A stretch of 64,000 nt of DNA from Halobacteriovorax sp. (GTDB lineage: Bacteria; Bdellovibrionota; Bacteriovoracia; Bacteriovoracales; Bacteriovoracaceae), in contig PBIO01000031.1 of assembly GCA_002720865.1 (NCBI GenBank), forward strand, positions 62,001 to 126,000, read 5' to 3'. A program made the translations under genes and the position numbers. Below, piece by piece: positions 55,348 through 63,403 of the stretch (its first letter is position 1; every line of letters begins with the position of its first letter). Below the pieces are notes generated by a model. The model searched no databases and was not told the origin of the DNA. It worked only from the letters and a program-made list of their open reading frames with translations.

Positions 55348-57146
55348 CGAGAGCAAAACCTTGTTAGAACTTCTGGGCCAACTTTAGGACAATTTTCCGG
55401 AGTCTTTGGAACCTGGTTTCTGGCCATAGGGGTTCCAAATAATCTTAGCACTTCTAAATTATTTAAATACTGAAGACCATTTAAGCTTGTGATGGGATTG
55501 CCAGTTAGGTTTAGGCTCTTAAGCTTAGGTAGCTTTGCGGTCATAAAAACGCTTAGATCATCAACTCCAAGACTTGGTAAGCTAAGCTCTTGCAGGACCG
55601 GTGTATTGTATAAAAAGCTAAGGTCTTTAAAGATAATACTTCTTAAATGAAGGCTTTCAAGTTTCTTAAAATGATTTAAGTTAACTTCAGTAAGTCTTTT
55701 ATCCCCTAAGAATAGTTTCTTTAGCTCTAAATTTTCGATGGGGCGAGTAGAGGGTAGGGAGGTGTTTGATAGATCAAGCTCCTCTAAGCTGGTTAAGCTT
55801 TTTAGAATATTAAAATCTTGAACTGGGGTGGCCGCTAGATTTAATCCCTTTAGGTTTTTTAGCTTTATTAGCTCGTCTAAACTATGAATTGGATTTGAAG
55901 AAATATCTAATCTTTGAATCTCTAGGTTTGTGTTGGTGATCTTTTGAAGGTCTGTGAGCTGGACTCTATTTAAAACCAGCTCATCTAATTTAATAGGCTC
56001 CAGAGAAGAAAAATCAAATTGCTCTAGAGCAATATCAATTATTTTTAATCTCTTTAAATTTAAAAGATGAAGGGGTTCTAGGGCGTAAGAGGCATCGAGG
56101 GTTTTCTCTCCAGAGATAAAAACTTTCTCCAAACTTCCTAAATATTCTTCTACTTTTTCACAGCTATTATAAAAGGCCTCAGCTTTTGCTTGGTCCATGG
56201 AATCAACTTTTTGATCAAGGAGTAGCTTTAAAAGATTCCACCTCGGTGAACCAAAGTCTCGCCGTTCGCACCATGATTTAATGGTGTTATTTGATTGGCT
56301 TTCATCCTTGTCTTTTAAACTAAATGCAGAAGTTTTTAAAACGAGATTTCCAGAAGTCTCTTCGATCCATTTACCGTGGGCACCGGCAAAGGAGTAGAGG
56401 TTTTGATTTACTTGGCAGTCGATTTGGTAAGGAAAATCTTCATCAGAAGTTCTTCGCATGGCCCTAGGGGTAAGGACGATATCATAGCCATTAGTGACAC
56501 CAATTATGGCCCATCCGGACTTGGTTTTTATATAGGCCGGACCGCCGCTATCTCCATGACAAGCCCCTTGTCCGCTTTTTCCTTCAAAAAGAAGAATATG
56601 AAAGAAACGAGAGTTGTCATAATATTTTTTTAGTCTTGTGGTGGTAACAAACTTTGTTCCGGCCGCGATTTTTCCATCAACAAGTGATGAATTTCCAAAG
56701 CCTGCCAAATGAACCTGATCTGAATTTGGAAGCTCTTCTTTTTCACTTAAGATTGGAAGGGCCCTATGGGAAGAGGGAGCTTCTTCTTCTAGTTCAACCC
56801 AGGCCACATCAAAGCTTGGGAAGGTCATCTCCCAGTCTTTTGGATAGCGCACCTTCAGGCGTTTAACCTTTTGAACGATTCCTTCTTCTAATTTATTGGT
56901 ATCGGCGCCAAAAAAGACAAGAACATCCTCTGGCTTTTTATCAACTAGGCAATGCTTTGCCGTAAGGATCATGGTTCTTGAGATTAGTGACCCCGTACAA
57001 AAAACTTTATTATTCTTTGCTTTAATAAAAGCTACCGTATTATAAGTGGCCGGATGTTCTTTTGAAGGTAAACTTCCACCAACAATTTTATCTTCAGCAA
57101 AGAGTAGGGATGAAAAAAGCGAGATAATTATTAAGATTTTTGGCAT
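55344..57146 (-). CDS. Secreted trypsin-family protease with leucine-rich repeats
   Basis: A 600-residue exported protein: signal peptide (residues 1-17, SLLFAEDK), then a chymotrypsin-fold protease with IVGG at residues 21-24, H65 (LTAKHCL), D113 (SFDVAWVEL) and S200 (GDSGGPAY). Residues about 380-600 are leucine-rich repeats (LKGLNLAATPVQDFNILKSL is typical), a likely target-binding module. Start ATG 57146 gives the signal peptide and has a plausible promoter (TTGTTT-17 bp-TAAATT) a few bases upstream. IVGG lies three residues after the likely signal cleavage site, so activation needs almost no propeptide. Confidence 0.87.
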   Translation of the reverse strand: MPKILIIISLFSSLLFAEDKIVGGSLPSKEHPATYNTVAFIKAKNNKVFCTGSLISRTMILTAKHCLVDKKPEDVLVFFGADTNKLEEGIVQKVKRLKVRYPKDWEMTFPSFDVAWVELEEEAPSSHRALPILSEKEELPNSDQVHLAGFGNSSLVDGKIAAGTKFVTTTRLKKYYDNSRFFHILLFEGKSGQGACHGDSGGPAYIKTKSGWAIIGVTNGYDIVLTPRAMRRTSDEDFPYQIDCQVNQNLYSFAGAHGKWIEETSGNLVLKTSAFSLKDKDESQSNNTIKSWCERRDFGSPRWNLLKLLLDQKVDSMDQAKAEAFYNSCEKVEEYLGSLEKVFISGEKTLDASYALEPLHLLNLKRLKIIDIALEQFDFSSLEPIKLDELVLNRVQLTDLQKITNTNLEIQRLDISSNPIHSLDELIKLKNLKGLNLAATPVQDFNILKSLTSLEELDLSNTSLPSTRPIENLELKKLFLGDKRLTEVNLNHFKKLESLHLRSIIFKDLSFLYNTPVLQELSLPSLGVDDLSVFMTAKLPKLKSLNLTGNPITSLNGLQYLNNLEVLRLFGTPMARNQVPKTPENCPKVGPEVLTRFCSR

Positions 57147-57396
57147 GGGCCAATTTATCTTTACTCCAGATTTTAAACAATCTTCTTGTAATCTCTTTTC
57201 GTCATAGGTACACGGACCCATAACCTGATTTCAAGTGATTAGATCCTTGATAACGAACTAGTTATAGTTATTAAAAAATTAACTTTAGGCGAAGGTGAAT
57301 AAGACGAAATCCCCAATATTACAGTATGTTAGTTTTTTAACATCCTTATAAATCTTACTTAGAATCGTAAACTATTCACCTGAGAATCTGAGTTTT

Positions 57397-57405
57397 TGCT
57401 AATTT
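57397..57405 (+). promoter_or_regulatory. Extended -10 for a leaderless transcript
   Basis: TGC-TAATTT (57397-57405), followed by 6 bases and ATG 57412. No Shine-Dalgarno. The rest of the 265-base gap before this gene holds no gene that I see. Confidence 0.4.
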
Positions 57406-57411
57406 AAAGAT

Positions 57412-58776
57412 ATGAGATTACTTCAATTCCTATTGCTCATATGCAGTCTTGCCCTGCCTCCCATTGCATCCTATGGCTGTGATGAGCATTCTAAATTTAT
57501 GGAAAAAAGCCATGTTAATAAAGGTGATCTTAGTGGAATTACAGAAGTAGAATTTTATGAGGCCATAGATAAAGTTATTAAAGTATATCGTCCGGTGGTT
57601 GAAGGGATGGGGAACACTCTTATCGTAAGAAAAGACTGGAGTAACCTTAAAGAGAGCTCATTCACAAAACGGGAAGGTGAAGACGAAAAAGAATGGATAA
57701 TTTCAATACATGGCTATGACGCTCGCTTTAAAAATAGCTCTCAAGATGCTGTTTCATTTGTGGTTTGCCATGAGCTGGGACACCATTTTGGAGGGCTGCC
57801 ACTTAAGAATTCTTTCAATAATAATTGGGCCGTTTCAGAAGGACAGTCTGACTACTGGGCCTTTAATAAATGCCTAAGAAAAGTTTTTAAAAAAGATAAA
57901 AATACCGAACTTGTTAAAAAATTAAATGTTACGAGTGATATGCGAAAAAAATGTAAAGCGTTTACAGTTACTGAAGACCGAGCTATTTGCCAAAGAATGA
58001 TGGTGGCCATTGAACATACCTATTTTGTTCAAAACTTTGATGCTGAACTATTTGAAAGTGACACGAGTGAGGTTGAGCAGACCTATACTGAGCATCCGAA
58101 GGCCCAATGCCGAGTGGATACCCTGGTAGCTGGCGCTCTTTGTGGAATAGATGCTTATTATAAGAATGATAATATTAGTGAACTCAATGGTAACTGCAAT
58201 CCCTTTAATGGACCCACTGTAGGAAAAAGGCCGAGATGTTGGTTTAAGCCTGCTCCTTATCGTCCAACTGAAGATAGTCTTACTGACTCAGGGATGCGCG
58301 ATCATATCAAGAATGATCACTACGATCTTCTAAGCTATATCCTCAGAATGAACAAACTCGATATTAACCGCTTATATGAGAATGAGAGGAATGCCTTGAT
58401 GATTGCCATGAGCACTTCTTCCAATAGGGCCATACAGCTTTTCTTAGAGCAAAAAGACCTTGATATTAATCATGCCGATGCTGTAGGAAATACGGCCCTT
58501 CACTACGCCAGCTATTTTCGTGAGGCAGAAGTATTATTCAAGTTACTTGAATTTCCAGAAATAGATATCAATCGGCAAAGTAACAATGGAGCTACGCCAT
58601 TGATGATATCTTCCTATAGGGGATACCCCTCAATGGTAAAGGCTTTCGTCGATCGGGCTGAGATAAATCTTACCTTAAGAAACCAAGACGAGTTGACAGC
58701 TCTGGACTTTGCTAAGAAAACGGATATCCGTTCCAAGGAAAAGATCGAGATTATCCAAAGTAAACTTTCTCAGTAG
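57412..58776 (+). CDS. Secreted metallopeptidase with ankyrin repeats
   Basis: A 454-residue exported protein: signal peptide to about residue 20 (PPIASYG), a zinc peptidase domain with CHELGHHFGG (H120, E121, H124) and third ligand region VSEGQSDYWA (E143), then C-terminal ankyrin repeats (residues about 310-440; DAVGNTALHYASYFR and NGATPLMISSYRGY). The combination points to a secreted protease with a protein-binding tail. Target unknown. A bidirectional terminator follows. Confidence 0.85.
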   Translation: MRLLQFLLLICSLALPPIASYGCDEHSKFMEKSHVNKGDLSGITEVEFYEAIDKVIKVYRPVVEGMGNTLIVRKDWSNLKESSFTKREGEDEKEWIISIHGYDARFKNSSQDAVSFVVCHELGHHFGGLPLKNSFNNNWAVSEGQSDYWAFNKCLRKVFKKDKNTELVKKLNVTSDMRKKCKAFTVTEDRAICQRMMVAIEHTYFVQNFDAELFESDTSEVEQTYTEHPKAQCRVDTLVAGALCGIDAYYKNDNISELNGNCNPFNGPTVGKRPRCWFKPAPYRPTEDSLTDSGMRDHIKNDHYDLLSYILRMNKLDINRLYENERNALMIAMSTSSNRAIQLFLEQKDLDINHADAVGNTALHYASYFREAEVLFKLLEFPEIDINRQSNNGATPLMISSYRGYPSMVKAFVDRAEINLTLRNQDELTALDFAKKTDIRSKEKIEIIQSKLSQ

Positions 58777-58796
58777 TTCTAGAACCATAGGTTTAA

Positions 58797-58818
58797 TGAG
58801 GGAGCTTAGGCTCCCTCA
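58797..58818. terminator. Bidirectional terminator hairpin
   Basis: TGAGGGAGC and GCTCCCTCA form a perfect 9-bp stem with loop TTAG. It lies between the convergent metallopeptidase and 61-residue genes, overlapping the last codons of the latter. T-runs are short. Confidence 0.55.
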
Positions 58819-58991
58819 CCACCTATGTCGGTCCAGTAGGCTTCTAACGTATCCTTGATTATAAGATCGTTCCAATCGATTTTCTCGCTAGAGTCGTAGT
58901 CGCGCTCTAACTTATTGGCGAATCGATTTAGGCGATCGTCTTCCCGGTAAATTGTTAAGACGTCATCATACTTCAAAGGTTGTTTTTGCAT
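58806..58991 (-). CDS. Small acidic protein, 61 residues
   Basis: A soluble charged peptide (LKYDDVLTIYREDDRLNRFA) with an excellent ribosome binding site (AAGGAGGGG). It overlaps the end of the upstream membrane protein gene by 26 bases. No family recognised. Part of an operon with the two upstream genes. Confidence 0.7.
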   Translation of the reverse strand: MQKQPLKYDDVLTIYREDDRLNRFANKLERDYDSSEKIDWNDLIIKDTLEAYWTDIGGEGA

Positions 58992-59448
58992 TTTTACCCC
59001 TCCTTATTTGATTCCATTTTTCTTCCTGATCATTTTTTTCATTAAAGGACATAAAGTCGTCGTAGTGTTCATGACTTCCTTTGGGTTTTTTAAGATGTCT
59101 GATGGGGCACCAGTGGCGTTCGGTTCTTGCGGCCACCTCTCTGGCGTAGGCAATAAGGCCGTTAAAATATCCGCAGTAAACGCAGTTGAGCTTATCAATT
59201 CCGTTTAAGAAACTTACTTTGTGCCTATCAATTACGATGTATTCATTTCGCTTTACTTTCTCAATTCCATAAACGGGAAAACAGACCCGTTGATAGATGG
59301 CCAAGAAAAGATCCAGGATCACTGCGGGAATGATCATGGCATAGATAAAAGGCGCTGTTAGTAAGAGCATTAAATTATTATTTGATAAGAGCTCAGCTTT
59401 CTTATCTGACTTAAACGACTCCCAATCAAATTGCTTAAAAATTTCCAT
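58966..59448 (-). CDS. Conserved membrane protein with cysteine/histidine motif
   Basis: A 160-residue protein with a hydrophobic hairpin (LLLTAPFIYAMIIPAVILDL, then FLAIYQRVCFPVYGI), followed by a soluble part NEYIVIDRHKVSFLNGIDKL, NCVYCGYFNGLIAYAREVAA, HWCPIRHLKK. This arrangement (C-x-x-C, AREVAARTE, WCPI) is common in bacterial genomes but has no assigned function; a metal-binding site is plausible. Upstream ribosome binding site GAGG. Confidence 0.75.
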   Translation of the reverse strand: MEIFKQFDWESFKSDKKAELLSNNNLMLLLTAPFIYAMIIPAVILDLFLAIYQRVCFPVYGIEKVKRNEYIVIDRHKVSFLNGIDKLNCVYCGYFNGLIAYAREVAARTERHWCPIRHLKKPKGSHEHYDDFMSFNEKNDQEEKWNQIRRGKNAKTTFEV

Positions 59449-59463
59449 CAGAACCTCACTTTG

Positions 59464-59781
59464 TTAAATTGAACTTTTTGCTTCAGCAGAAGTGAAATTT
59501 TCCTGGTTAACCTCCTTGATAGAATTTAAAAGTAAATCGTCATTGAAAGAAGTATCAAAATAGCCGCAATAATTTGCTCCTTCTTTTTGAAGGACACCAT
59601 CACCAGTCTGCTTTAGATCAATCGGGCAGAGAAGATCATCCAAGTAGCTGTATCGGTCATAATATTTACTATAAAGATCTTCTGCTTGGGCAGAGTTAAG
59701 ACCGGCCCCCTGAAGGGTGGGAATGGCGATTAAAAAACTCAAAAAAACTAAAACCATTAACTCAAGAATACTTCTTTGCAT
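59464..59781 (-). CDS. Small secreted protein of unknown function
   Basis: A 105-residue protein with an N-terminal hydrophobic segment (LELMVLVFLSFLIAIPTLQG) and a soluble part with two cysteines (LLCPIDL and NYCGYFD). Ribosome binding site AAGGAGGT, very strong. First gene of a three-gene operon with the membrane protein and the 61-residue protein. Confidence 0.7.
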   Translation of the reverse strand: MQRSILELMVLVFLSFLIAIPTLQGAGLNSAQAEDLYSKYYDRYSYLDDLLCPIDLKQTGDGVLQKEGANYCGYFDTSFNDDLLLNSIKEVNQENFTSAEAKSSI

Positions 59782-59914
59782 AAATACCTCCTTGCTAAGT
59801 TATTAATTTTTCTAAACTTTTATACGTTTTCCTCCATCAAGGATGTCTCTTATAAAAATTCTGATATCGTTTTTTTTATCGTCAAGGGTGAAAACTTAAT
59901 TTTTTTTAAAAAAA

Positions 59915-60391
59915 TTAAAAAGTATTCCAATGACAAGAATGACCTTCTAGGGTTGTTTCATGAATTGTCATTAAGGAGAACTTGCAAATCATTAATTTTT
60001 CATTCTTTTGGTTCATTACTCTTCCCGAGTAGGTGTAGAGACTTCCTACTTTTGCGGTTTGTTTTACACATGCAGTAATATCCTGATTCGGTCTTGCAAA
60101 GTTTTGAAACTTAGCTTGAATACAACGTCTAAAAACACCCACCGCGAGCTTTTCATCTCTATGATTAGGGTAGTGCATTTCGCACATATGCACTCCAGCA
60201 GATTGGACAAGCATTTCCATCATTTGTGTTCCCGGGAAAACCGGCATTCCTGGAAAATGGCCTTGAATTAAGGGGTGATCCTCACCTAGATAAAAGCTAG
60301 TTTTTATCCCTGTCTCATCTATTTCAACAACATGTTCTAAGAGTAAGTTTGGTTTTTTGTGATGAAGGTGTTTTTCTATCAAATGGTCCAT
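59915..60391 (-). CDS. FabZ-like hot-dog-fold dehydratase
   Basis: A 158-residue hot-dog protein similar to 3-hydroxyacyl-ACP dehydratases. The active-site region IQGHFPGMPVFPGTQMMEML contains the catalytic His (GHFP) and the Glu (MMEMLVQ). It diverges from classical FabZ in its ends (a C-terminal Cys/His tail), so the acyl substrate may be special. No other fatty-acid genes are adjacent. A palindrome lies in the upstream region. Confidence 0.8.
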   Translation of the reverse strand: MDHLIEKHLHHKKPNLLLEHVVEIDETGIKTSFYLGEDHPLIQGHFPGMPVFPGTQMMEMLVQSAGVHMCEMHYPNHRDEKLAVGVFRRCIQAKFQNFARPNQDITACVKQTAKVGSLYTYSGRVMNQKNEKLMICKFSLMTIHETTLEGHSCHWNTF

Positions 60392-60413
60392 ACTTAAAAG
60401 TAGGATAACTCTA

Positions 60414-60428
60414 TATTGGAGTCCAATA
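60414..60428. promoter_or_regulatory. Palindrome upstream of the FabZ-like gene
   Basis: TATTGGA-G-TCCAATA, perfect 7-bp arms around a single base, 23 bases upstream of the start at 60391. Size and symmetry are typical of a repressor operator. Confidence 0.45.
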
Positions 60429-60462
60429 GTTATAGCTTAGTATATCACTTGTCTAAGTTAAA

Positions 60463-61476
60463 TTAGTCCAGAGAATAGGCTTTTCCAAATTCTGGAACGA
60501 GAAAACTAATTTCTTTACCTTCTAAAGAATTCATTAATGCCTTAATTGGCTCGTCGCGCCCTTCATCAGTTAGCTGAAAAGTACCAAAATGAATGCCGAC
60601 ACTGTGCTTGGAACCAAGTTCTAGATGACCCTTAACTGCCTCTTCTGGATTAATATGAGCCGGTTTCATAAACCATCTTGGCTCATAGGCTCCGATAGGA
60701 AGAAAGCTTAAGATAATATTATCAAATTTCTTTTTTATCTCTTTAAAGAACTTTCCGTAACCCGTGTCCCCGGCAAAATAAATCTGACCTCTTTGAGACT
60801 CGACAATATAGCCACCCCATAGTGTTTCAAATTTATCAAACAGTCCTCTAGCGGACCAATGTTGATTAGGCATAAAGGTAATCGACAAGCTAGCATGTTC
60901 ATATTTTTGAAACCAATCCATCTCTATAGAGTTTTTAATACCTTCCTTCTTCAATAGTTCTCCATTTTTAAGACCAACTAAAATAACGGGAGAGTGCTTA
61001 TCACTTAATTTTTTTAAAGTCGGAATATCGAGGTGGTCATAGTGATTATGGGAAATCATGACAAGGTCTATCGGTGGTAGGTCTTCAAATTTAATAGTCG
61101 GAGCATGGACTCGCTTAGGACCGGCGAAACTAACTGGTGACGTTCTTTCAGACCAAATAGGATCAGTTAAAATATTGATGCCGTCTACCTGAATCAAAAC
61201 GGTAGCATGATTTACAACGGTGTAGATAACTTCACCCTTTTTTGTTCGCTCAACTGGTTTTTTTCCCATAGGAAGCTCTAACCACTCAGGCCACTCCTTT
61301 CGATCATTCTTAAATAACTTCCACTTCATCAGAGTAAAAAAGGACTTTGGAGGAAAGGGCTCTAAGTTTTGAAATTTCTCTCCATCAAATGGAGCATTAT
61401 AGGGATTTTTAAATTCTTTAGATGAACAACTCATGGCCACGGATAAAAAAGTTAATAAGATTAAGAATTTTTTCAT
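60463..61476 (-). CDS. Lipoprotein metallo-hydrolase, NAPE-PLD-like
   Basis: A 337-residue lipoprotein (lipobox MSC, C17) of the metallo-beta-lactamase fold, related to N-acyl-phosphatidylethanolamine phospholipase D. The metal motif is VMISHNHYDHLDIPTL (H-x-H-x-D-H), with DPIWSERTSPVSFAGPKRVH upstream, HWSARGLFD and WGGYIVE, and final HFGTFQLTDE. Probably hydrolyses phospholipids or related esters in the periplasm. Substrate inferred from family only. Confidence 0.87.
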   Translation of the reverse strand: MKKFLILLTFLSVAMSCSSKEFKNPYNAPFDGEKFQNLEPFPPKSFFTLMKWKLFKNDRKEWPEWLELPMGKKPVERTKKGEVIYTVVNHATVLIQVDGINILTDPIWSERTSPVSFAGPKRVHAPTIKFEDLPPIDLVMISHNHYDHLDIPTLKKLSDKHSPVILVGLKNGELLKKEGIKNSIEMDWFQKYEHASLSITFMPNQHWSARGLFDKFETLWGGYIVESQRGQIYFAGDTGYGKFFKEIKKKFDNIILSFLPIGAYEPRWFMKPAHINPEEAVKGHLELGSKHSVGIHFGTFQLTDEGRDEPIKALMNSLEGKEISFLVPEFGKAYSLD

Positions 61477-61489
61477 AGCGTTACTATCT

Positions 61490-62836
61490 CTATTTTTTAG
61501 TTAAATACTCCCCAAAAGATTTCATCACTGCTGCGTGAATAGGGGCTTGGGTAAATTTATAAATATACCAAGGAAGGGATGGAACAAAATCATTAATAGA
61601 GGCCAGTGTGTACTTGCCATCGGCAACGATTCTAAATTCTAACCAACCGGTATTGGAGGTTTGAGAGAGAAGCCCACCAACAATATGAAATTTATCGCGA
61701 ATTGAGCTAGATTCATCTTCGATATGTCTTAGTACCAATAGAGGCTTTGAGAGACCATAGGCATAGAAGCCAATCTTGTCTCCATCTTGCTTAGCAATCA
61801 GTAATGATTTTAAATGAGCGGGAAGCCAGTCAATATAGTGATCGCTTAATTCTTTTCCTGATAGATTAGATGGGTTTTCTAGCCTTTGAATAGATCGTAC
61901 CGTTTTTTCTGTTACTCTTACTTTGGTCTTACTTTGTACCAGTTTTTCAGGGGAAATTCTTTTGAGCATGTCATCATAAGTTTTATATTTTATAAAAGGC
62001 TCGATAAGAGGATCGACATCAGGAGTGGGTAGGTCGCAAGTGAGGCTATCTATTAAAGGGGAGACAAGTTCATAATCGGTCTCACCAAAAATCTTCACCC
62101 AAAGCTTTGAAAATGAAGTTGAGTTTATGGGAAGGGAGAACAGGATTTTCTTTTTGTTAAAATACTTTGAAGTTTTAAGGATAAGATCTTTATAGGTAAT
62201 AGACTCCCCATTAACAACGTCGATAGTTTTATCGAAGAAGCTAGAGTTGTTGATTGAAACCTTTACGATTTTGGTTAGGTCATCAATAAAGATCGCCTGA
62301 GTTTTACTCTCTGTCCACTTCGGAAGAACCATCCCTGGTAAGTTAAAAACCAAATTTTTCAAAATTTCAAAAGATGAACCACCATCTCCGGCAATCATGC
62401 CCGCTCTTAGAACTGTTACCGGAATTCCCGTGGCCTTAAAAACATCTTCAACTTCTCGGCGGCTTTCTAAATGTTTACTTACATCAGATTTAGGAAGCAA
62501 TCCTCCAAGGTAGATAATTTGCTTTACCCCTGCACTCTTACAGGCCCGAGCAAAATTATCGGCGATTAATAGATCCGCATCTTGAAAATCACCTTGAAAA
62601 AGTCTTGTTGAAGGCATCATGGAATGAACCAGGTAAATTGCAATATCTGTATCTTGTAACGCTTCTTTAGAGCTTTGATAGGAAAAGAGATCCGCAGAAA
62701 CCCAAGAGAGCTTTGGGTTCCCAGATTCTCGATTACTTCGGCTAAGTCCTTTTATCACTAACTCACTATCTTCGAGCTGCTTTAATAGATTCTTTCCTAC
62801 GTAGCCAGAAGCTCCAGCGATGGTGACTCTTGTCAT
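61490..62836 (-). CDS. SDR-type NAD(P)-binding protein with DUF2867 domain
   Basis: A 448-residue fusion: residues 1-280 are an NmrA/epimerase-like Rossmann protein (TIAGASGYVGKNLL; IYLGGLLPKSDVS), residues about 300-448 a DUF2867 domain (GLLSQTSNTGWLEFRIVADG, LPWYIYKFTQAPIH). Commonly found as one gene; the function is unknown. It lies 13 bases upstream of the NAPE-PLD-like lipoprotein in one operon, and divergent from a membrane protein across a long inverted repeat. Confidence 0.87.
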   Translation of the reverse strand: MTRVTIAGASGYVGKNLLKQLEDSELVIKGLSRSNRESGNPKLSWVSADLFSYQSSKEALQDTDIAIYLVHSMMPSTRLFQGDFQDADLLIADNFARACKSAGVKQIIYLGGLLPKSDVSKHLESRREVEDVFKATGIPVTVLRAGMIAGDGGSSFEILKNLVFNLPGMVLPKWTESKTQAIFIDDLTKIVKVSINNSSFFDKTIDVVNGESITYKDLILKTSKYFNKKKILFSLPINSTSFSKLWVKIFGETDYELVSPLIDSLTCDLPTPDVDPLIEPFIKYKTYDDMLKRISPEKLVQSKTKVRVTEKTVRSIQRLENPSNLSGKELSDHYIDWLPAHLKSLLIAKQDGDKIGFYAYGLSKPLLVLRHIEDESSSIRDKFHIVGGLLSQTSNTGWLEFRIVADGKYTLASINDFVPSLPWYIYKFTQAPIHAAVMKSFGEYLTKK

Positions 62837-62865
62837 TTGTCTATCTCCATGTCTAAGACACTGCC

Positions 62866-62901
62866 TAATCTTATGTTAACCCTAAGTGCTCGATAAGATT
62901 A
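62866..62901. promoter_or_regulatory. Divergent operator-like inverted repeat
   Basis: TAATCTTAT (62866-62874) and ATAAGATTA (62893-62901) are perfect 9-bp arms, 18 bases apart, between the divergent SDR and membrane protein genes. The arrangement suggests a regulator that controls both. Confidence 0.45.
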
Positions 62902-62977
62902 ATACTTTATGCTCTGTCTAGGCCATGTTGATTGTTCGTACATTAGATTCTGCTAGTATCGACTAAAGGAAGAGGAC

Positions 62978-63403
62978 ATGGACACAACACTCTTTATCAT
63001 ACAGCTCTTTTGCTGCTTTAGCCTCTTTGGGCTTATCTGGACCATACAGCTCGTTCACTATCCCGCATTTTTAGAAATAGACCCTAAGTCATTTTCTGAT
63101 TTTTCGGAAACACATAGTAAGAGCATCAGTTTTTTCGTAGCTCCTCTAATGATCGTAGAACTGATTACTGGGGCACTACTTTTATTATCTTCGCCTAATG
63201 CTCAGTTCTTTACGAACTTTATTGGTATTCTTATTCTTTGGTCTAGCACTATCTTTTTAAGCGTTCCTTGCCATCAAAAACTTTCTAAAGGCAAAGATAT
63301 CGGCACAATCAAAAAACTTATTAGCACAAATTGGCTAAGGACCATTATTTGGAGCCTTAGAACATTTCTTTTACTAAGTATTTTACTGGAGAAGGTAAAT
63401 TGA
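62978..63403 (+). CDS. Conserved four-helix membrane protein
   Basis: A 141-residue inner-membrane protein with about four helices. HYPAFLEIDPKSFSDFSETH follows helix 1, FVAPLMIVELITGALLLL and FIGILILWSSTIFLSVPC follow, then CHQKLSKGK and NWLRTIIWSLR. The combination V-H-Y-P, F-x-x-P-x-M and N-W-x-R-T recurs in a small conserved family; function unknown. It ends overlapping the next gene's TTG start by 4 bases. Confidence 0.75.
   Translation: MDTTLFIIQLFCCFSLFGLIWTIQLVHYPAFLEIDPKSFSDFSETHSKSISFFVAPLMIVELITGALLLLSSPNAQFFTNFIGILILWSSTIFLSVPCHQKLSKGKDIGTIKKLISTNWLRTIIWSLRTFLLLSILLEKVN

Noticed and set aside
57147-57221. Upstream start (57221) for the trypsin-LRR protein
   Set aside because: It would add 25 charged residues ahead of a clear signal peptide, and a promoter-like TTGTTT-17-TAAATT lies just before the internal ATG.
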